Assembly (NCBI GenBank): GCA_018398765.1
Contig: JAHBMJ010002611.1
Location: forward strand, 20,001 to 47,439
Source: Chromera velia
Lineage: Eukaryota > Sar > Chromeraceae
Direction: 5' to 3'
Length of the DNA: 27,439 bases
Both the position numbers and the translations under genes were made by a program. Shown piece by piece: positions 1 to 9,796 of the stretch. How positions within the stretch are numbered: position 1 is the first letter of the stretch; each line of letters opens with the position of its first letter. The notes below the pieces were generated by a model. That model worked only from the letters and a program-made list of their open reading frames with translations, was not told where the DNA came from and ran no database searches.

Positions 1-730
1 CATGTTTTCCGATATCGGTCCGATATTAGTATCACATTACTAGAAAAATGCTAAAAATATATGTTAAATTGAATTAATACCCCGGTTAAAGGGCCAGTTT
101 TAATAATAATTTTGATTATGAATGCCAGACTGCAGTGTCATACCACAGCTTCTTGTTGTGTTTGGTACTTTCAGAAGGTTTGAAGACCGTCTGTATAGGG
201 AAGTGCAGCTTTCGTATGGGCGTTCACCCCTTCGTTCGCGAGTCGTCAGTCATACCGGTCCTGTATACTGGTCACTGCAGTTAATCACTTTTTAATTTCA
301 TAAACCAGGGCTCTGTCCAGATAGACGGCTTCACACAAATATCAGCAAACAAAAAAGAAGTTGTTCAAGAACAGAGAAACCCTTCTTTTAAATCTGAAAA
401 CGGAGAAAATACTTGTACCAGCCGTGTAGAACCTTGCAGGTGGCTTACGAGGGTATAGGAAGACATGCTAAAAATTATAAACATCATGCAGGTAGCTCTG
501 GATGAACATCATGAATTAAGCTGGGTCAGTCAGAAGAAGAGGGTCTGGGGTTAGGAATCACACCTATCCGACTCTATCCATATTTTTCTTATTCTTCAAA
601 GCCAAACTCAAATGAAAAGCCAAAGCCTCCCTTCCACCCCAATCAGCCCGCATCAAACCCGAGGAGTTTTTAGGGAAGAAAGACGTAATACTGAGGTTGA
701 CTTTCAAGTTGGACTTCGAGTGAGAGAAAG
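1..730. other. Non-coding stretch, no recognised gene
   Basis: No convincing open frame, RNA gene or element was seen. The sequence is AT-rich with short A-runs near 345-360. It is the left flank of the hAT insertion that begins at 739. Confidence 0.6.
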
Positions 731-738
731 TCTGTGGG
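731..738 (+). repeat. Left 8-bp target-site duplication of the hAT element
   Basis: TCTGTGGG at 731-738 is repeated exactly at 3208-3215, immediately outside the matching terminal inverted repeats. An 8-bp duplication is the hallmark of hAT transposition. Confidence 0.93.
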
Positions 739-785
739 TAGTGATCATATTTGATTTGATTTGATTTAATTTAATTTGATTTGAG
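739..785 (+). repeat. hAT left terminal inverted repeat
   Basis: After the TAGTGATC tip the repeat is built from TTTGA/TTTAA pentamers. It pairs with 3141-3207 on the other strand, but the right copy carries extra pentamers (67 versus 47 bp), so the two inverted repeats differ in length. Confidence 0.88.
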
Positions 786-1109
786 GTAGGGCTTAAGCTC
801 AAATCAAATATCCAGTCAGGGAGGACCTAGTGTTTAAAGACCTATCAAATACGATTAAATATTTGATTAATATGACTTTTAACCTCAAATATGAAGGTCT
901 CGAAAAAACTTTTGCAAGTACTGATCCGTCATGCATGCTGATTCAAATAAAAAAACCTAAATCTTGATGGTTTGCTCTCAAAAAAAAAAATGTTTTGAGC
1001 TGCACTAAAATTGAGATTTCACCCCTTTTTACTTCATACAGAGGTAAACCGATCAGCTGAACGTTTTCCCGAACAGCTGTGTTGACTTTTTGGTGCTAGA
1101 ACATCTTTT

Positions 1110-2784
1110 ATGGCCCCCTTTTTGAGCGTCTGCAAACATTTTACACCCCGTAAAGACATGTTATACAATTTGACAGGATCGAACGGGAAGAAGGAGGCAT
1201 TTGTTTTTAGAGCCGGGTACGCAAAAAAAATATGGTCCGTGCAAAAGGGGGCAAATATGATTCAGTGTCAGATGAAAATACAAGGAGCCGAGGGGGAAGG
1301 AGAAACTATTTGTGGCTGTGAGTATGCAGCAGCGACAACCAGTTCTTTTTAAACCTACCTCATCAATCAGCATGGCTTGACAATCACGTCTGACAAACAT
1401 GTGCAGCTGGTCCAAGAAAGACAGGAGAAGCGGTTGGAGGGGGCGGGGGGGATGAAGCAGCCTGACGTGCAAACGTTTTTCCCCACCAAAGATGAAGCAG
1501 AAGCCGTGGTCGCACCATATGCAGAGATGCATGAAAAGAGAATCAAGTGCGATATGTTGATCACTGACTTTCTGGCCAGTGCTGGCTGGCCTCATCTCAC
1601 AGAAAACGAGGCATTGCAAAAGCTGGTCAAGGCACTGGACCCCCGCTACGATCTCCCGTCTGTGGGGAAGGTGCAGAGACTTCTGCTCCCAACACTGAAG
1701 AACGAGATTATTCTGTCAATCAAAGACAGGTTGAGAAAAGCAGCGACCCGACGAGTGTCGATCACCCTCGACATGTGGTCGCATTCAGGAAAGTTAGGGT
1801 TCCTGGCGATCACAATTCATTGGCTGACAGAGAACTTTGAGATGGATTCAGCCTCCTTTTTGGATCCCGAGACGACAATCTACCACGGGGCTGAGCAGAT
1901 CGGAGAGATGGTTCGAAAGGTCCTAAATCTGCTCAGGATTTCGCTTAAGGAAGTTCTTACTGCTACATCAGACAGGGGGAGGAACGTTGTCAATGCGGTT
2001 GAGCTTCTTGGACTGCCATGGGTCTCTTGCTTGGCATACGCAATCCACAACACGGTTGTCACCGTTCTGAGAAACGACCCGGAAGTACAGAGAATCGTCT
2101 CGACAGCACGGGAGACTGCCATGTGAATTTGCAAGTTGGTCATGCATATATATGCTGTCTATACATATATATATGCCATCTATGTATATACGCGTGCATG
2201 TCATGAGCCACATGGTGCCTTCACCTACATGTCTAACCATCCTGGTCTACCCATACACTTCACACCTTTTCCCGTCTCTCAGTGCCTGGACTTACACGGC
2301 GATGAGTAGAGGATGCACTTTGATACATGCACTGTGTGATTAACATGTACATGCACTATGTGCAGTTCGCAAGAATTAGGTATCTATCAGGTGCAGCAGG
2401 TTCGCTTCGACCTGCCAGCGAACAAGCCGGTTCTCGATGTAGGTACACGGTGGTCGGCAACTCATACGATGCTCTTTGATCAGCACGTCCACAAGTTGCC
2501 GTGTCGGCCCTGGCGCGGCACAGAGGGTAGCCGAACTTACCAACTCTGGATGCTTAGCTGCCTAGAAACAGGACGGTTCTAACACCAACAGCAATAGCAA
2601 ACGTATGCGCGGTTCTCCGTCTCACCCCGTTGTCATCTCTCCGCAACCGAATAGAAGCCTAGGAGCACCCACTCCTGGAAAGCCGAAAAGCCAGAGAAAA
2701 AGCTCTCAGCAGCTCCTACCACCGATCAATTCGATTCACATTGAAAAAAGTGATCATGAAGAAGAGAAAAAGGAAGTGCCATAA
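1110..2784 (+). pseudogene. hAT transposase, broken
   Basis: The hAT transposase would cut and paste the host element. One frame runs from 1110 to 2122, with a single in-frame TAA at 1350-1352. The part before it (C-K-H-F-T, then T-S-S-F, then ...NQHG after the stop) loosely resembles a BED finger. Then come the upstream hAT helical region (ALDPRYDLPS...), the first RNase H strand with DMWS (about 1770-1782) and TATSDRGRN (about 1960-1985). A GT-AG intron at 2123-2365 joins in frame to LDVGTRWSATHTML (about 2430-2475), a classic hAT block. The usual CxxH motif reads CLAY, a His-to-Tyr change of C-to-T type. From 2578 to 2784 another frame (offset by one) encodes a Ser/Pro/Lys-rich linker ending in acidic residues. 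The C-terminal dimerisation domain is missing. A host-domesticated gene is unlikely because the reading frame is broken. Confidence 0.85.
2123..2365 (+). other. Candidate spliceosomal intron in the hAT transposase
   Basis: The donor is GTGAAT at 2123 and the acceptor is TGTGCAG ending at 2365. Removing the 243 bases keeps the reading frame and joins ...STARET to ...SQELG just before the TRW block. The interior is low-complexity TATA/CATG sequence and contains stops in the coding frame. Confidence 0.65.
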
Positions 2785-2884
2785 AGCTGAGTGATTGTCA
2801 CCTCAATTTTGGTACGTGCTCTAACTTTATCGTATCAACAAAAAGTCATATGCAATTTCAAATCTATCAATTTTACGTTCTTAA

Positions 2885-3085
2885 TCTCTATTAGTACTAG
2901 AGTGAGTCTCAGTGACTAGTGTATATACACTGCCACACAGGCATATTTTTTTTACGGAACTGATAAGTTATAATTTTATATATATTTTTTTAAATTTTTT
3001 TGAAACACATATCAGAAATGTTCTGATAACTATTGTCATGAGAAAAATGATCAGAGTGACAGTAAGTCAGTGACTCAGTGAGGAA
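2885..3085. promoter_or_regulatory. hAT right subterminal repeat cluster, possible transposase-binding region
   Basis: Short AGTGA/CAGTGA words recur (around 2900-2920 and 3053-3082), echoing the TAGTGA tip, and a perfect 14-bp palindrome AGTGTATATACACT lies at 2918-2931. hAT transposases are known to bind short subterminal repeats. The role here is inferred. Confidence 0.4.
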
Positions 3086-3140
3086 CCCTAAGAGGTTGAC
3101 CTCAAATCTTACCTCAAATATCAAATATTTGAGGTTGAAG

Positions 3141-3207
3141 CTCAAATCAAATCAAATGAAATCAAATCAAATCAAATCAAATATAATCAAATCAAACATG
3201 GTCACTA
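3141..3207 (-). repeat. hAT right terminal inverted repeat
   Basis: On the minus strand this reads TAGTGACCATGTTTGATTTG and continues with TTTGA pentamers. It is the partner of 739-785. Confidence 0.88.
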
Positions 3208-3215
3208 TCTGTGGG
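3208..3215 (+). repeat. Right 8-bp target-site duplication of the hAT element
   Basis: TCTGTGGG is identical to 731-738 and directly abuts the right terminal inverted repeat. Confidence 0.93.
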
Positions 3216-4364
3216 GAGCCTGCTCTCTCCTCTTCTTTCTCCTCTTCTTCTTTCTCTCTTTCCTCTTTTTTATCTAGTTTTTGTCCTTCATTATCGTTTT
3301 GGGGAGGGGGATAAGTGAAGAAGAGAGCTAGGGTATGATGGGGCTGGGCTCTGAGCCTCTGAGATTAGGCCCTTGCTTGCCCTTGCTCAGAGACAAAATC
3401 CAAAAAAACCTTTCGTTGTTTCATTCTTTCTTCTTTTTCTTTTTCATGAAAACGCACCATTTGTGGTTGCTTTCTTCAGGAGTTTGCTCCAAAGGGGCAT
3501 GCGTGTACAGTTTGAAGGATTTATGGATCATATAAGCTAAGACACAACTGGACTACGGTGCAGCACACAAACGGTGCCAAACATATTCAAACGCTATAGA
3601 TCATACAAACAAAGCATTGGACAGGTGATAAATGAAAAAAAAAGACCCAGAAAGATACCGAAGTCATAAGATAGTTAGAGACATATAGTCTTTAATTGCA
3701 AGAAAAAAAAAAATTTTTTTTTGTCTTTCCACTGACATTTCTAGTGATATTTTAGGTTGTTTTGCACAGTAAAAGTTTGTGTAGCTAACCTACATCATAA
3801 AAGCTTTTAGGCTTTGAATGAGGCGCCTTTTAGCCGCTAGAAACACTAGAAATCAACCGTAGAAACCTAGCTATTATATGGTAAACAGTACACCTTATTT
3901 TGCACCTGATTTAAGGTATAAACTTGTTTTTGCACCAGTACCAGCACCTTATGCACCTTTTCTCAGCCTTATTGGCATCAATCAATGGTATGGAACCTGG
4001 TACGCATGGAACCCACTTCGAATCGAGCCTCGTCCTGAAGCGCATAACGTCCTCTTTGTTCTGACTATAGTGTTCTGATAGTACCAGCGACCAGTCACAG
4101 GGGGCATGCGTGTACTTTTGTACGACGGGATGCAGTGGTTTGACTGCTTCCGGAAAATTTTTGGCATACTGGCATACATCGAACGGATTTCGGCTCCAGC
4201 CTCTCGGGATCGAAACCTTCAGAACTGTGAGGCTCTGAGGCTGGAGCAGTCTGAAGCAATTTTGCCCTTGCATGTTCTGACACGAATCCACTCATGATGT
4301 ACAGAACATAACATGACATCGTACGGGATCGATCCCGCATGGCATCATTGGCATGTTTGAAGTC
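3216..4364. other. Non-coding stretch with a polypyrimidine tract
   Basis: 3219-3300 is strongly C/T-rich on the plus strand (CTCTTCTTTCTCC-type). 3640-3730 holds A- and T-runs. Short open frames at 3878-4340 on both strands match nothing I recognise and show no domain. This region also covers the 3' side of the secreted-protein gene that ends at 4365; no polyadenylation signal was recognised. Confidence 0.5.
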
Positions 4365-5107
4365 TCACACGTAGGACATGTCAAGAGCGGGGGCAGTGAA
4401 CTTCACTCCTTTGGGGATCTTGACTCCCACGTTTGCGATATACCCGCAGTTAGATTTGAACTCGCCCGTGGCTGTGATGTTGGTAGCCACCCAGTGGATG
4501 GAGCCCTCCTCGGCCGAGAGCTTGACACCGATGTGGGGGTGCGAGAGGAAGTAAGCGGTCTCGTCATCTGTACTGACCGTAAGGCCGTTGTTCGGTGGGT
4601 CCGCGCTGTTGCGTCCTTGTGCAGCGTCATTCAGCAGACACTCAAGTGCGTCGGAGTCGTCCTCGAGGGTGCGAATGACGTTGTCACTGCACTGACTGAG
4701 ACCACCGGCAAGAACTGGATCGTTAGAGGAGTCGACGGACTGGAAGACGGAAAGCTTCTTGACAAACTTCTCCTTCAGCACCAGCTGGCTCTGAGCGCAT
4801 GTTCCGTTCACATCCGCGCACTCGATACCTTCGCCAAGGACACAGCGGTGTTCGATATCGAAGAAGTCCGTGGACACAATCGTCTCTGTCTCTCCGAAGC
4901 TTGTCAGAGAGATGATTGGAACGGAGTCAGCAAACGGACCCTCCTTCGGAATGCACGTCGCTCTCTTACAAGGCACTTTGTCCTCCTTTTGTGCAAAGAT
5001 GTTATCAAGTTTAAACCCGTCAGCAAGCCCATCAGCTTGAATGGGAGCTCCGCTACAGCAATGACAGCCAGGCCGGCAGTTGCAGCAACACTGAACAACA
5101 CCCTCAT
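4365..5107 (-). pseudogene. Secreted cysteine-containing protein, frameshifted near its signal peptide
   Basis: The start is the ATG at 5107 (MRVLF...), chosen because it begins a classic signal peptide: M-R, hydrophobic VLFSVAATAGLAVIAVA, and likely cleavage after AVA before ELPFKL. After ELPFKL the frame shifts; unit 2 has one more C at the matching place (CCCATCCAGC versus CCCATCAGC near 5030) and reads straight through. Downstream, the open frame runs to the TGA at 4365. It includes CKRATC, HRC, IEC, GTC, SQC, LEC and SNC, eight cysteines in all and compatible with disulfides, plus an N-glycosylation-type site (NGT) and a second (NIT). About 247 residues, no introns needed, function unknown. 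The duplication breakpoint at 4931 lies inside the gene. The shift could be real decay or an assembly error. The gene is minus-strand, with no partner gene nearby. Confidence 0.6.
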
Positions 5108-5480
5108 GGTTTGCAATGAAGAACGACTTCGAACGACTTGTTCAACGCAGAAACGAATCGACAGCCTTCTCAGCAGAGTTTTTTAGGGAACAAAATTTAT
5201 CAAAGCGTTGTGCTTTTACCATGCACGTTATATATTTCCACATCCTTGAAAAAGAGTTCTAACTCGGTTTTCCTTCGAATCCGGTCAGATATGGTCCGAT
5301 GCATCCGTTGCATCGCTTCGGGGGGCAGTTCATGCAGCTTTTTTCAGCCAAGAGGGCCCAAGATCCCGCGCCACTCGCATAAGGAATTTTTTCACTTGAT
5401 TCTCGCGATCTATAGTCGCGCGGGCCGCGGTGCGATCGATCTGCATGACACAATATAGCTTGCATGCAATAGCCTCCTGC
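5108..5480. other. Upstream region of the secreted-protein gene
   Basis: This lies 5' of the minus-strand gene and is strongly conserved at 16784-17156. It has a short direct repeat of AACGACTT at about 5122-5140. A CAAT or TATA element could not be assigned with confidence. Otherwise no gene is seen. Confidence 0.4.
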
Positions 5481-5513
5481 GAGGCACTCACCCAACTGGT
5501 TTGGTGTATCCCG
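5481..5513 (+). repeat. 33-bp palindromic motif, copy 1
   Basis: GAGGCACTCACCCAACTGG followed by TTTGGTGTATCCC. The core CACCCAAC-TG-GTTGGGTG (complete in copies 3 and 6) is a hairpin-capable inverted repeat. Six copies occur, three per duplication unit, in the orientations plus, minus, plus. Confidence 0.75.
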
Positions 5514-5673
5514 CGCGCGCATTCATGCATGCATGCGCGTTAGCCGATTTTTTCACGTGCATCTGACGCAAGCAAGCTTGCGAAGCTTGCGAACGGCCCC
5601 GGAAAGCAAGAAAAATCAGAACTGCACGATTGACGCACGCCGGCCATGCAGCCTCACGCCGACCCCCCCCCCC

Positions 5674-6542
5674 NNNNNNNNNNNNNNNNNNNNNNNNNNN
5701 NNNNNNNNNNNNNNNNNNNNNNNNNNNNNNNNNNNNNNNNNNNNNNNNNNNNNNNNNNNNNNNNNNNNNNNNNNNNNNNNNNNNNNNNNNNNNNNNNNNN
5801 NNNNNNNNNNNNNNNNNNNNNNNNNNNNNNNNNNNNNNNNNNNNNNNNNNNNNNNNNNNNNNNNNNNNNNNNNNNNNNNNNNNNNNNNNNNNNNNNNNNN
5901 NNNNNNNNNNNNNNNNNNNNNNNNNNNNNNNNNNNNNNNNNNNNNNNNNNNNNNNNNNNNNNNNNNNNNNNNNNNNNNNNNNNNNNNNNNNNNNNNNNNN
6001 NNNNNNNNNNNNNNNNNNNNNNNNNNNNNNNNNNNNNNNNNNNNNNNNNNNNNNNNNNNNNNNNNNNNNNNNNNNNNNNNNNNNNNNNNNNNNNNNNNNN
6101 NNNNNNNNNNNNNNNNNNNNNNNNNNNNNNNNNNNNNNNNNNNNNNNNNNNNNNNNNNNNNNNNNNNNNNNNNNNNNNNNNNNNNNNNNNNNNNNNNNNN
6201 NNNNNNNNNNNNNNNNNNNNNNNNNNNNNNNNNNNNNNNNNNNNNNNNNNNNNNNNNNNNNNNNNNNNNNNNNNNNNNNNNNNNNNNNNNNNNNNNNNNN
6301 NNNNNNNNNNNNNNNNNNNNNNNNNNNNNNNNNNNNNNNNNNNNNNNNNNNNNNNNNNNNNNNNNNNNNNNNNNNNNNNNNNNNNNNNNNNNNNNNNNNN
6401 NNNNNNNNNNNNNNNNNNNNNNNNNNNNNNNNNNNNNNNNNNNNNNNNNNNNNNNNNNNNNNNNNNNNNNNNNNNNNNNNNNNNNNNNNNNNNNNNNNNN
6501 NNNNNNNNNNNNNNNNNNNNNNNNNNNNNNNNNNNNNNNNNN
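5674..6542. other. Assembly gap 1 (869 Ns)
   Basis: The gap starts directly after an 11-C run and ends before CCCCCCGGGAAAAAAAC. The homologous place in unit 2 is also a gap, so the missing sequence is probably a hard-to-sequence C/G tract shared by both units. Open frames reported through it are meaningless. Confidence 0.98.
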
Positions 6543-6830
6543 CCCCCCGGGAAAAAAACCTGGGGGTAAACGCGGATGTAAACCCCATCTAACGCACGCA
6601 TAACGTAAATTCAGCCTTTTAGGACCGGGTTTTTGGCGGAAAAACACTGCGTGCATGCATGGGCTAGGATATTTCTGTTTTGTAAGTGTCCCCCGCTTCG
6701 CTTTCTGGGGCCATGCATGCATGAACGTATAAGAAAAATCGGCTATGTTTATGTAGGTGCACGCTGTCTGAGGGCCCCCGAGCCGCAGGCTAAGCTGCCC
6801 TCCGGGGTGAAATGTATTAATATATATTGA

Positions 6831-6863
6831 CGGGATATACCCAACCAGTTAGATGAGTGCCTC
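6831..6863 (-). repeat. 33-bp palindromic motif, copy 2, inverted
   Basis: The reverse complement begins GAGGCACTCATCTAACTGG. Similarity to the reverse complement of copy 3 extends further, to about 6905 (GGGTTCGCTAATTTAATTG... against the strand opposite 15945-16015). Copies 2 and 3 therefore form long imperfect inverted repeats about 1.57 kb apart in the uninterrupted unit. Confidence 0.7.
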
Positions 6864-7435
6864 AAAGGGCTATTTAGGGGGTTCGCTAATTTAATTGATG
6901 CACACCATGCATCGGAGGCTTGGGCATGTCTTCTGTACATATGGGGTGGGGGCCACGGCAACGCCCAACGAAGTATATGCTTTTCGGGACCGCGCACGTA
7001 CGTACGTATCATACTCCGTGCGAGTTACTTGAGGGGCACGCATATGTAAAATAATTAAGGTATGTGCGATCGCGGCTCTGTGCGAGCTAGCTGCTAGAAG
7101 GGCATTTTTCTCAAAGTGATGACACGGACCCTGACAGAGACAGAACCAATCCCCCCTCAAAAAATAAAAAAATACGTTATGCGAGTGCATGCGTGTTCTA
7201 TCAAACTTTTGTAAAAGGTTTCCTAAAAATACTAAAAATAACTTACTATAAATCACAATGCTACGTTTTACCCATAGTAGCTTTTATACAAAATAAGCTA
7301 AAATCGTCCAAAAATTATATAAAATAATTTTGAAGTTAAAAGAATGTAACTACTAACTTCTATTATACTTCTAAATGAATGATCTAATAATAAAATATCT
7401 TTTAAAGGCTGCAGTTTGGTATAAAATTATAATAG

Positions 7436-7612
7436 TATGCAACTAATGCAACATCGCAACATTAGTGTAACATTGCAACACTAAATTAAATACAACACTA
7501 CAACATTAATGCAACACTGCAACATTAATGCAACACTGCAACACTAATACAACTAAATGTAACACTGCAACACTAATGCAACATTTAATTTATAATACTA
7601 CCACTACCTTGC
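7436..7612 (+). repeat. TGCAACA(C/T)TAA minisatellite, unit 1
   Basis: Tandem degenerate words GCAACACTAATGCAACATT run through the interval in an AT-rich setting. The same array stands at 18328-18500 in unit 2 with only transition differences. Confidence 0.85.
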
Positions 7613-7649
7613 AACACCATGCAAATACAATAAAACAGCATTCACATAT

Positions 7650-8872
7650 CGCAACACGGCGGCGGGTCATACAGATATGCATGGACCAATTAGAACCCGC
7701 CGCCAGACCTTAACCGGCTCAAAAATTTTGAGGAGAAAAGGAATAGCCCTCTGTTCCCTTTTCTATCCTGGACTCAAAGCAACGACCCTAAGAGACGTTA
7801 GTTCGCCTCTCTAGACTTTCTTTAGCTGCTTGGTATAGAAAAAACGACTCCCAGACTTATACGGAGTCCAAAGAACGGACGTTTGAGGTCTGACACCTGA
7901 AGAGGCCAAAGTAGCCTTCCTAGACTCAGAAGTTCAGAAAGGGCTGTGGTACATTAATGATGATAAAATGTATACCAACATGCTCCATCTGGTCCAGGTA
8001 AGTTAGTTCCAACAGGGGATAAGGAATGGTTGATGCACTGTGGACTTCAACTGACAAGTCTGCTCATGAACAGAAAGATACACTCCAGATGGCGCCCTAT
8101 GTCAAATTGCCGGAAGGGCTTTTTCCTTCTTGAGCACTTCAAACCTGTAGCCATCGCATAAAGGTACTGCCCAACACTCATATGCTCCTGTCTGGAGGGA
8201 AAGAGCAGAACAGAACCACTTACCGGGGGAGCTGGAGGTCGATTAATACCCCTGAGACGCCAATTCTCCACAACAGGAAGACAAAACAATCTCGCCTTCC
8301 CACAACCAGCAGACTCATCAGGAACCTATCCCGCTGGCCTGGAAGGATGACAACAGACACAGGGTATTGGGCAAAATTGCTGGGGATCGATTCTGCGACT
8401 TCCTGGTAGAAAGAAGGAATGTTGCTTTAGAGGCCTGGGAGGTACTTTCCTGACTGGTCCAGACTGGAGCTGCCAAACACGCCAAAGCAGATCAACTGTG
8501 CCACAAGACTTCACCCCGATACAGAGGCAAGCTGTCTAGTACTAGGAGAGCAGGATTATGCCAGTTGGACTATCGGTACTGCTCTACACAATAAAGTAGA
8601 TAGGAAGGGACGAGAAGACAAAATGATCCTTCTCTGTGTATTGATGTGCTTTTTGAGCATTCTGAGCATAATTTTAGGATTTTGAGAGTGGCCCCGGAAA
8701 GTTTTGGCCCAAATTCTTGCACCAACGTACTCAGCGGCCTCTGGTGACTAATTTGATGCCTTTTTGGGCCCTGAGCGCCGCCAGAATCACGCGGACTGGC
8801 TTAACTGGCTCAAAAATTTCAGACCCTTCTAATTGGTCCATGCACATCTGTATAACCACCTTCCGCGTTGCG
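7650..8872. mobile_element. 1,223-bp terminal-inverted-repeat DNA element, superfamily not assigned
   Basis: Unit 2 lacks exactly this stretch, so it is an insertion. The ends CGCAACACGG...GACCAATTAGAA and (reverse complement of the right end) CGCAACGCGG...GACCAATTAGAA match at about 39 of 46 positions. They are flanked by AT at 7648-7649 and 8873-8874, while the empty site has one AT: either a 2-bp duplication or, if the ends are TCGCAAC/GTTGCGA, none. The left end also has its own hairpin, GGCGGCGGGT paired with ACCCGCCGCC. A CTTAACCGGCTCAAAAATTT-type word occurs in direct orientation near both ends (7710 and 8800). The interior shows possible exon fragments but no transposase I know. A 2-bp duplication is seen in Tc1/mariner, which uses TA, so that assignment does not fit cleanly. 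Confidence 0.82.
7887..7997 (+). pseudogene. Possible exon inside the inverted-repeat element
   Basis: An open stretch reads GLTPEEAKVAFLDSEVQKG, then LWYINDDKMYTNMLHLVQ, and ends exactly at a consensus donor CAG|GTAAGT (7998-8003). The composition is protein-like. A second protein-like stretch lies at about 8254-8453 (PLAWKDDNRHRVLGKIAGD, then RFCDFLVERRNVALEAWE). No acceptor joining the two could be proven and neither piece matches a family I recognise. They may be remnants of the element's own gene or captured host sequence. Confidence 0.35.
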
Positions 8873-8969
8873 ATTATTATTTAAGATCTGCAGATATGCA
8901 ACACTACAACAAGTGTGCATGGCGAGCTGAGACAGAGCACGGCGACCTATCCAATTTTAGTGCGGTCTA

Positions 8970-9052
8970 AAATCGGATCCCAAAATTAGATTCCAAAATC
9001 GGATCCCAAAAATCGGATTTAAGAATCAGATTAGAGAATCGGATCCGAGACC
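8970..9052 (+). repeat. AAAATCGGATCCC minisatellite, unit 1
   Basis: About five degenerate copies of a 15-17-bp word, AAAATCGGATCCC and variants such as AAAATTAGATTCC. The matching array in unit 2 is at 18640-18716. Confidence 0.8.
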
Positions 9053-9310
9053 CGACTCTAAAAAAGACCTAGGAGGAACCTCAGTTCGGAAAAACCTAAT
9101 TCAGAAAAAAGACCTTGGCTCTGAAACCTTCGAAGACTGGATCTTCAACAAGTTTCGTCTCATTTTGTCTCCTGCAAACAGTTGAATAGACAAAGGAGCT
9201 CTAGGCTAGGATTGACTACGGGTAAAGCGGCTCTAGGCTAAGATTGACTACAGGATTAACCAACCACGATTCGATCAGTCTAGGATAATAGTAGATACTC
9301 ACTCGCAGCA

Positions 9311-9314
9311 CTAC
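9311..9314 (+). repeat. Left target duplication of the copia element (CTAC)
   Basis: CTAC here and at 15751-15754 flank the element. Unit 2 at about 18980 has one copy (GCACTACTGATCC), the empty site. The copia norm is 5 bp; a fifth base would be mismatched (ACTAC versus GCTAC). Confidence 0.85.
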
Positions 9315-9796
9315 CGATAAGTTTAGGATGATCTAGATGAAGCACTTAAACTTATTCGAAGAAGAAAAAGAGAAGTCAACTGAATATAGTTGGACTTACG
9401 AACAGAAATGAAGAATGTCAATCCAGGAGAAACTCACAAGAACATAAAGATCTTCAAAGTACCCGAGAAATCGATCGATCAATCAAGATGAATTCTAAAC
9501 ACGGAGATAAAGAGCAGACTTTCTGTCTACTTCAAACCGTGCAATCAGATCCACTCGAATTCTTAGAATCGATAGTGTCTAAAGCAAACCACGCTTCAGT
9601 TGCTTGGACAGCGAAGAGATCATATCGAATGGACCGCGGTGATTAATCGACGGGCAGACTGATGGCCCTGGAAAATGACTCATTGCATGCCTCATAAAGC
9701 GAAAATCCTGCACGTACAGGCGGGGTACTGAAATAATGATGCACACAGTTTTCTTACACTGCACGCTTTACCTCTGAAGCATTCTGAAGCTTTATG
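9315..9796 (-). repeat. Copia 3' LTR (left on the plus strand)
   Basis: 482 bp, exactly the length of the partner at 15269-15750 with no indels. The plus-strand ends are CGATAAG...CTTTATG, a short imperfect inverted repeat and not the usual TG...CA. Confidence 0.92.

Larger units (their letters stand above)
739..3207 (+). mobile_element. hAT DNA transposon, 2,469 bp, defective
   Basis: Both ends are visible. The left terminus reads TAGTGATCATATTTGATTTG and the reverse complement of the right terminus reads TAGTGACCATGTTTGATTTG. Both are flanked by the identical 8-bp duplication TCTGTGGG. The TAGTG start keeps the A2 and G5 typical of hAT ends. Inside lies a plus-strand hAT transposase with DMWS and TSDRG motifs and a candidate intron. 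The C-terminal dimerisation region was not found and the frame is interrupted, so the copy is probably immobile unless helped in trans. The intact duplication and termini argue against a very ancient insertion. Confidence 0.92.

Noticed and set aside
3496-4115. A 15-bp word GGGGCATGCGTGTAC at both 3496 and 4101
   Set aside because: No extended similarity around the two copies; likely chance or a tiny remnant.
3911-4291. Minus-strand 126-codon frame with a loose retroelement-like phrase (FPEAVKPLHPVV)
   Set aside because: Only a few residues recall the stretch after Ty3-type reverse transcriptases; no catalytic motif is nearby and opposite-strand frames are equally open.
4353-5186. 277-codon plus-strand frame across the secreted-protein gene
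   Set aside because: It is the complement of the minus-strand gene, which has the signal peptide and cysteine pattern and is partly shared with unit 2.
5488-6722. Long frames of 300-370 codons across 5.5-6.7 kb
   Set aside because: They consist of unknown residues from the N gap.
7436-7612. CRISPR-like regular repeats
   Set aside because: Repeats are short, degenerate and without unique spacers; the DNA is eukaryotic.
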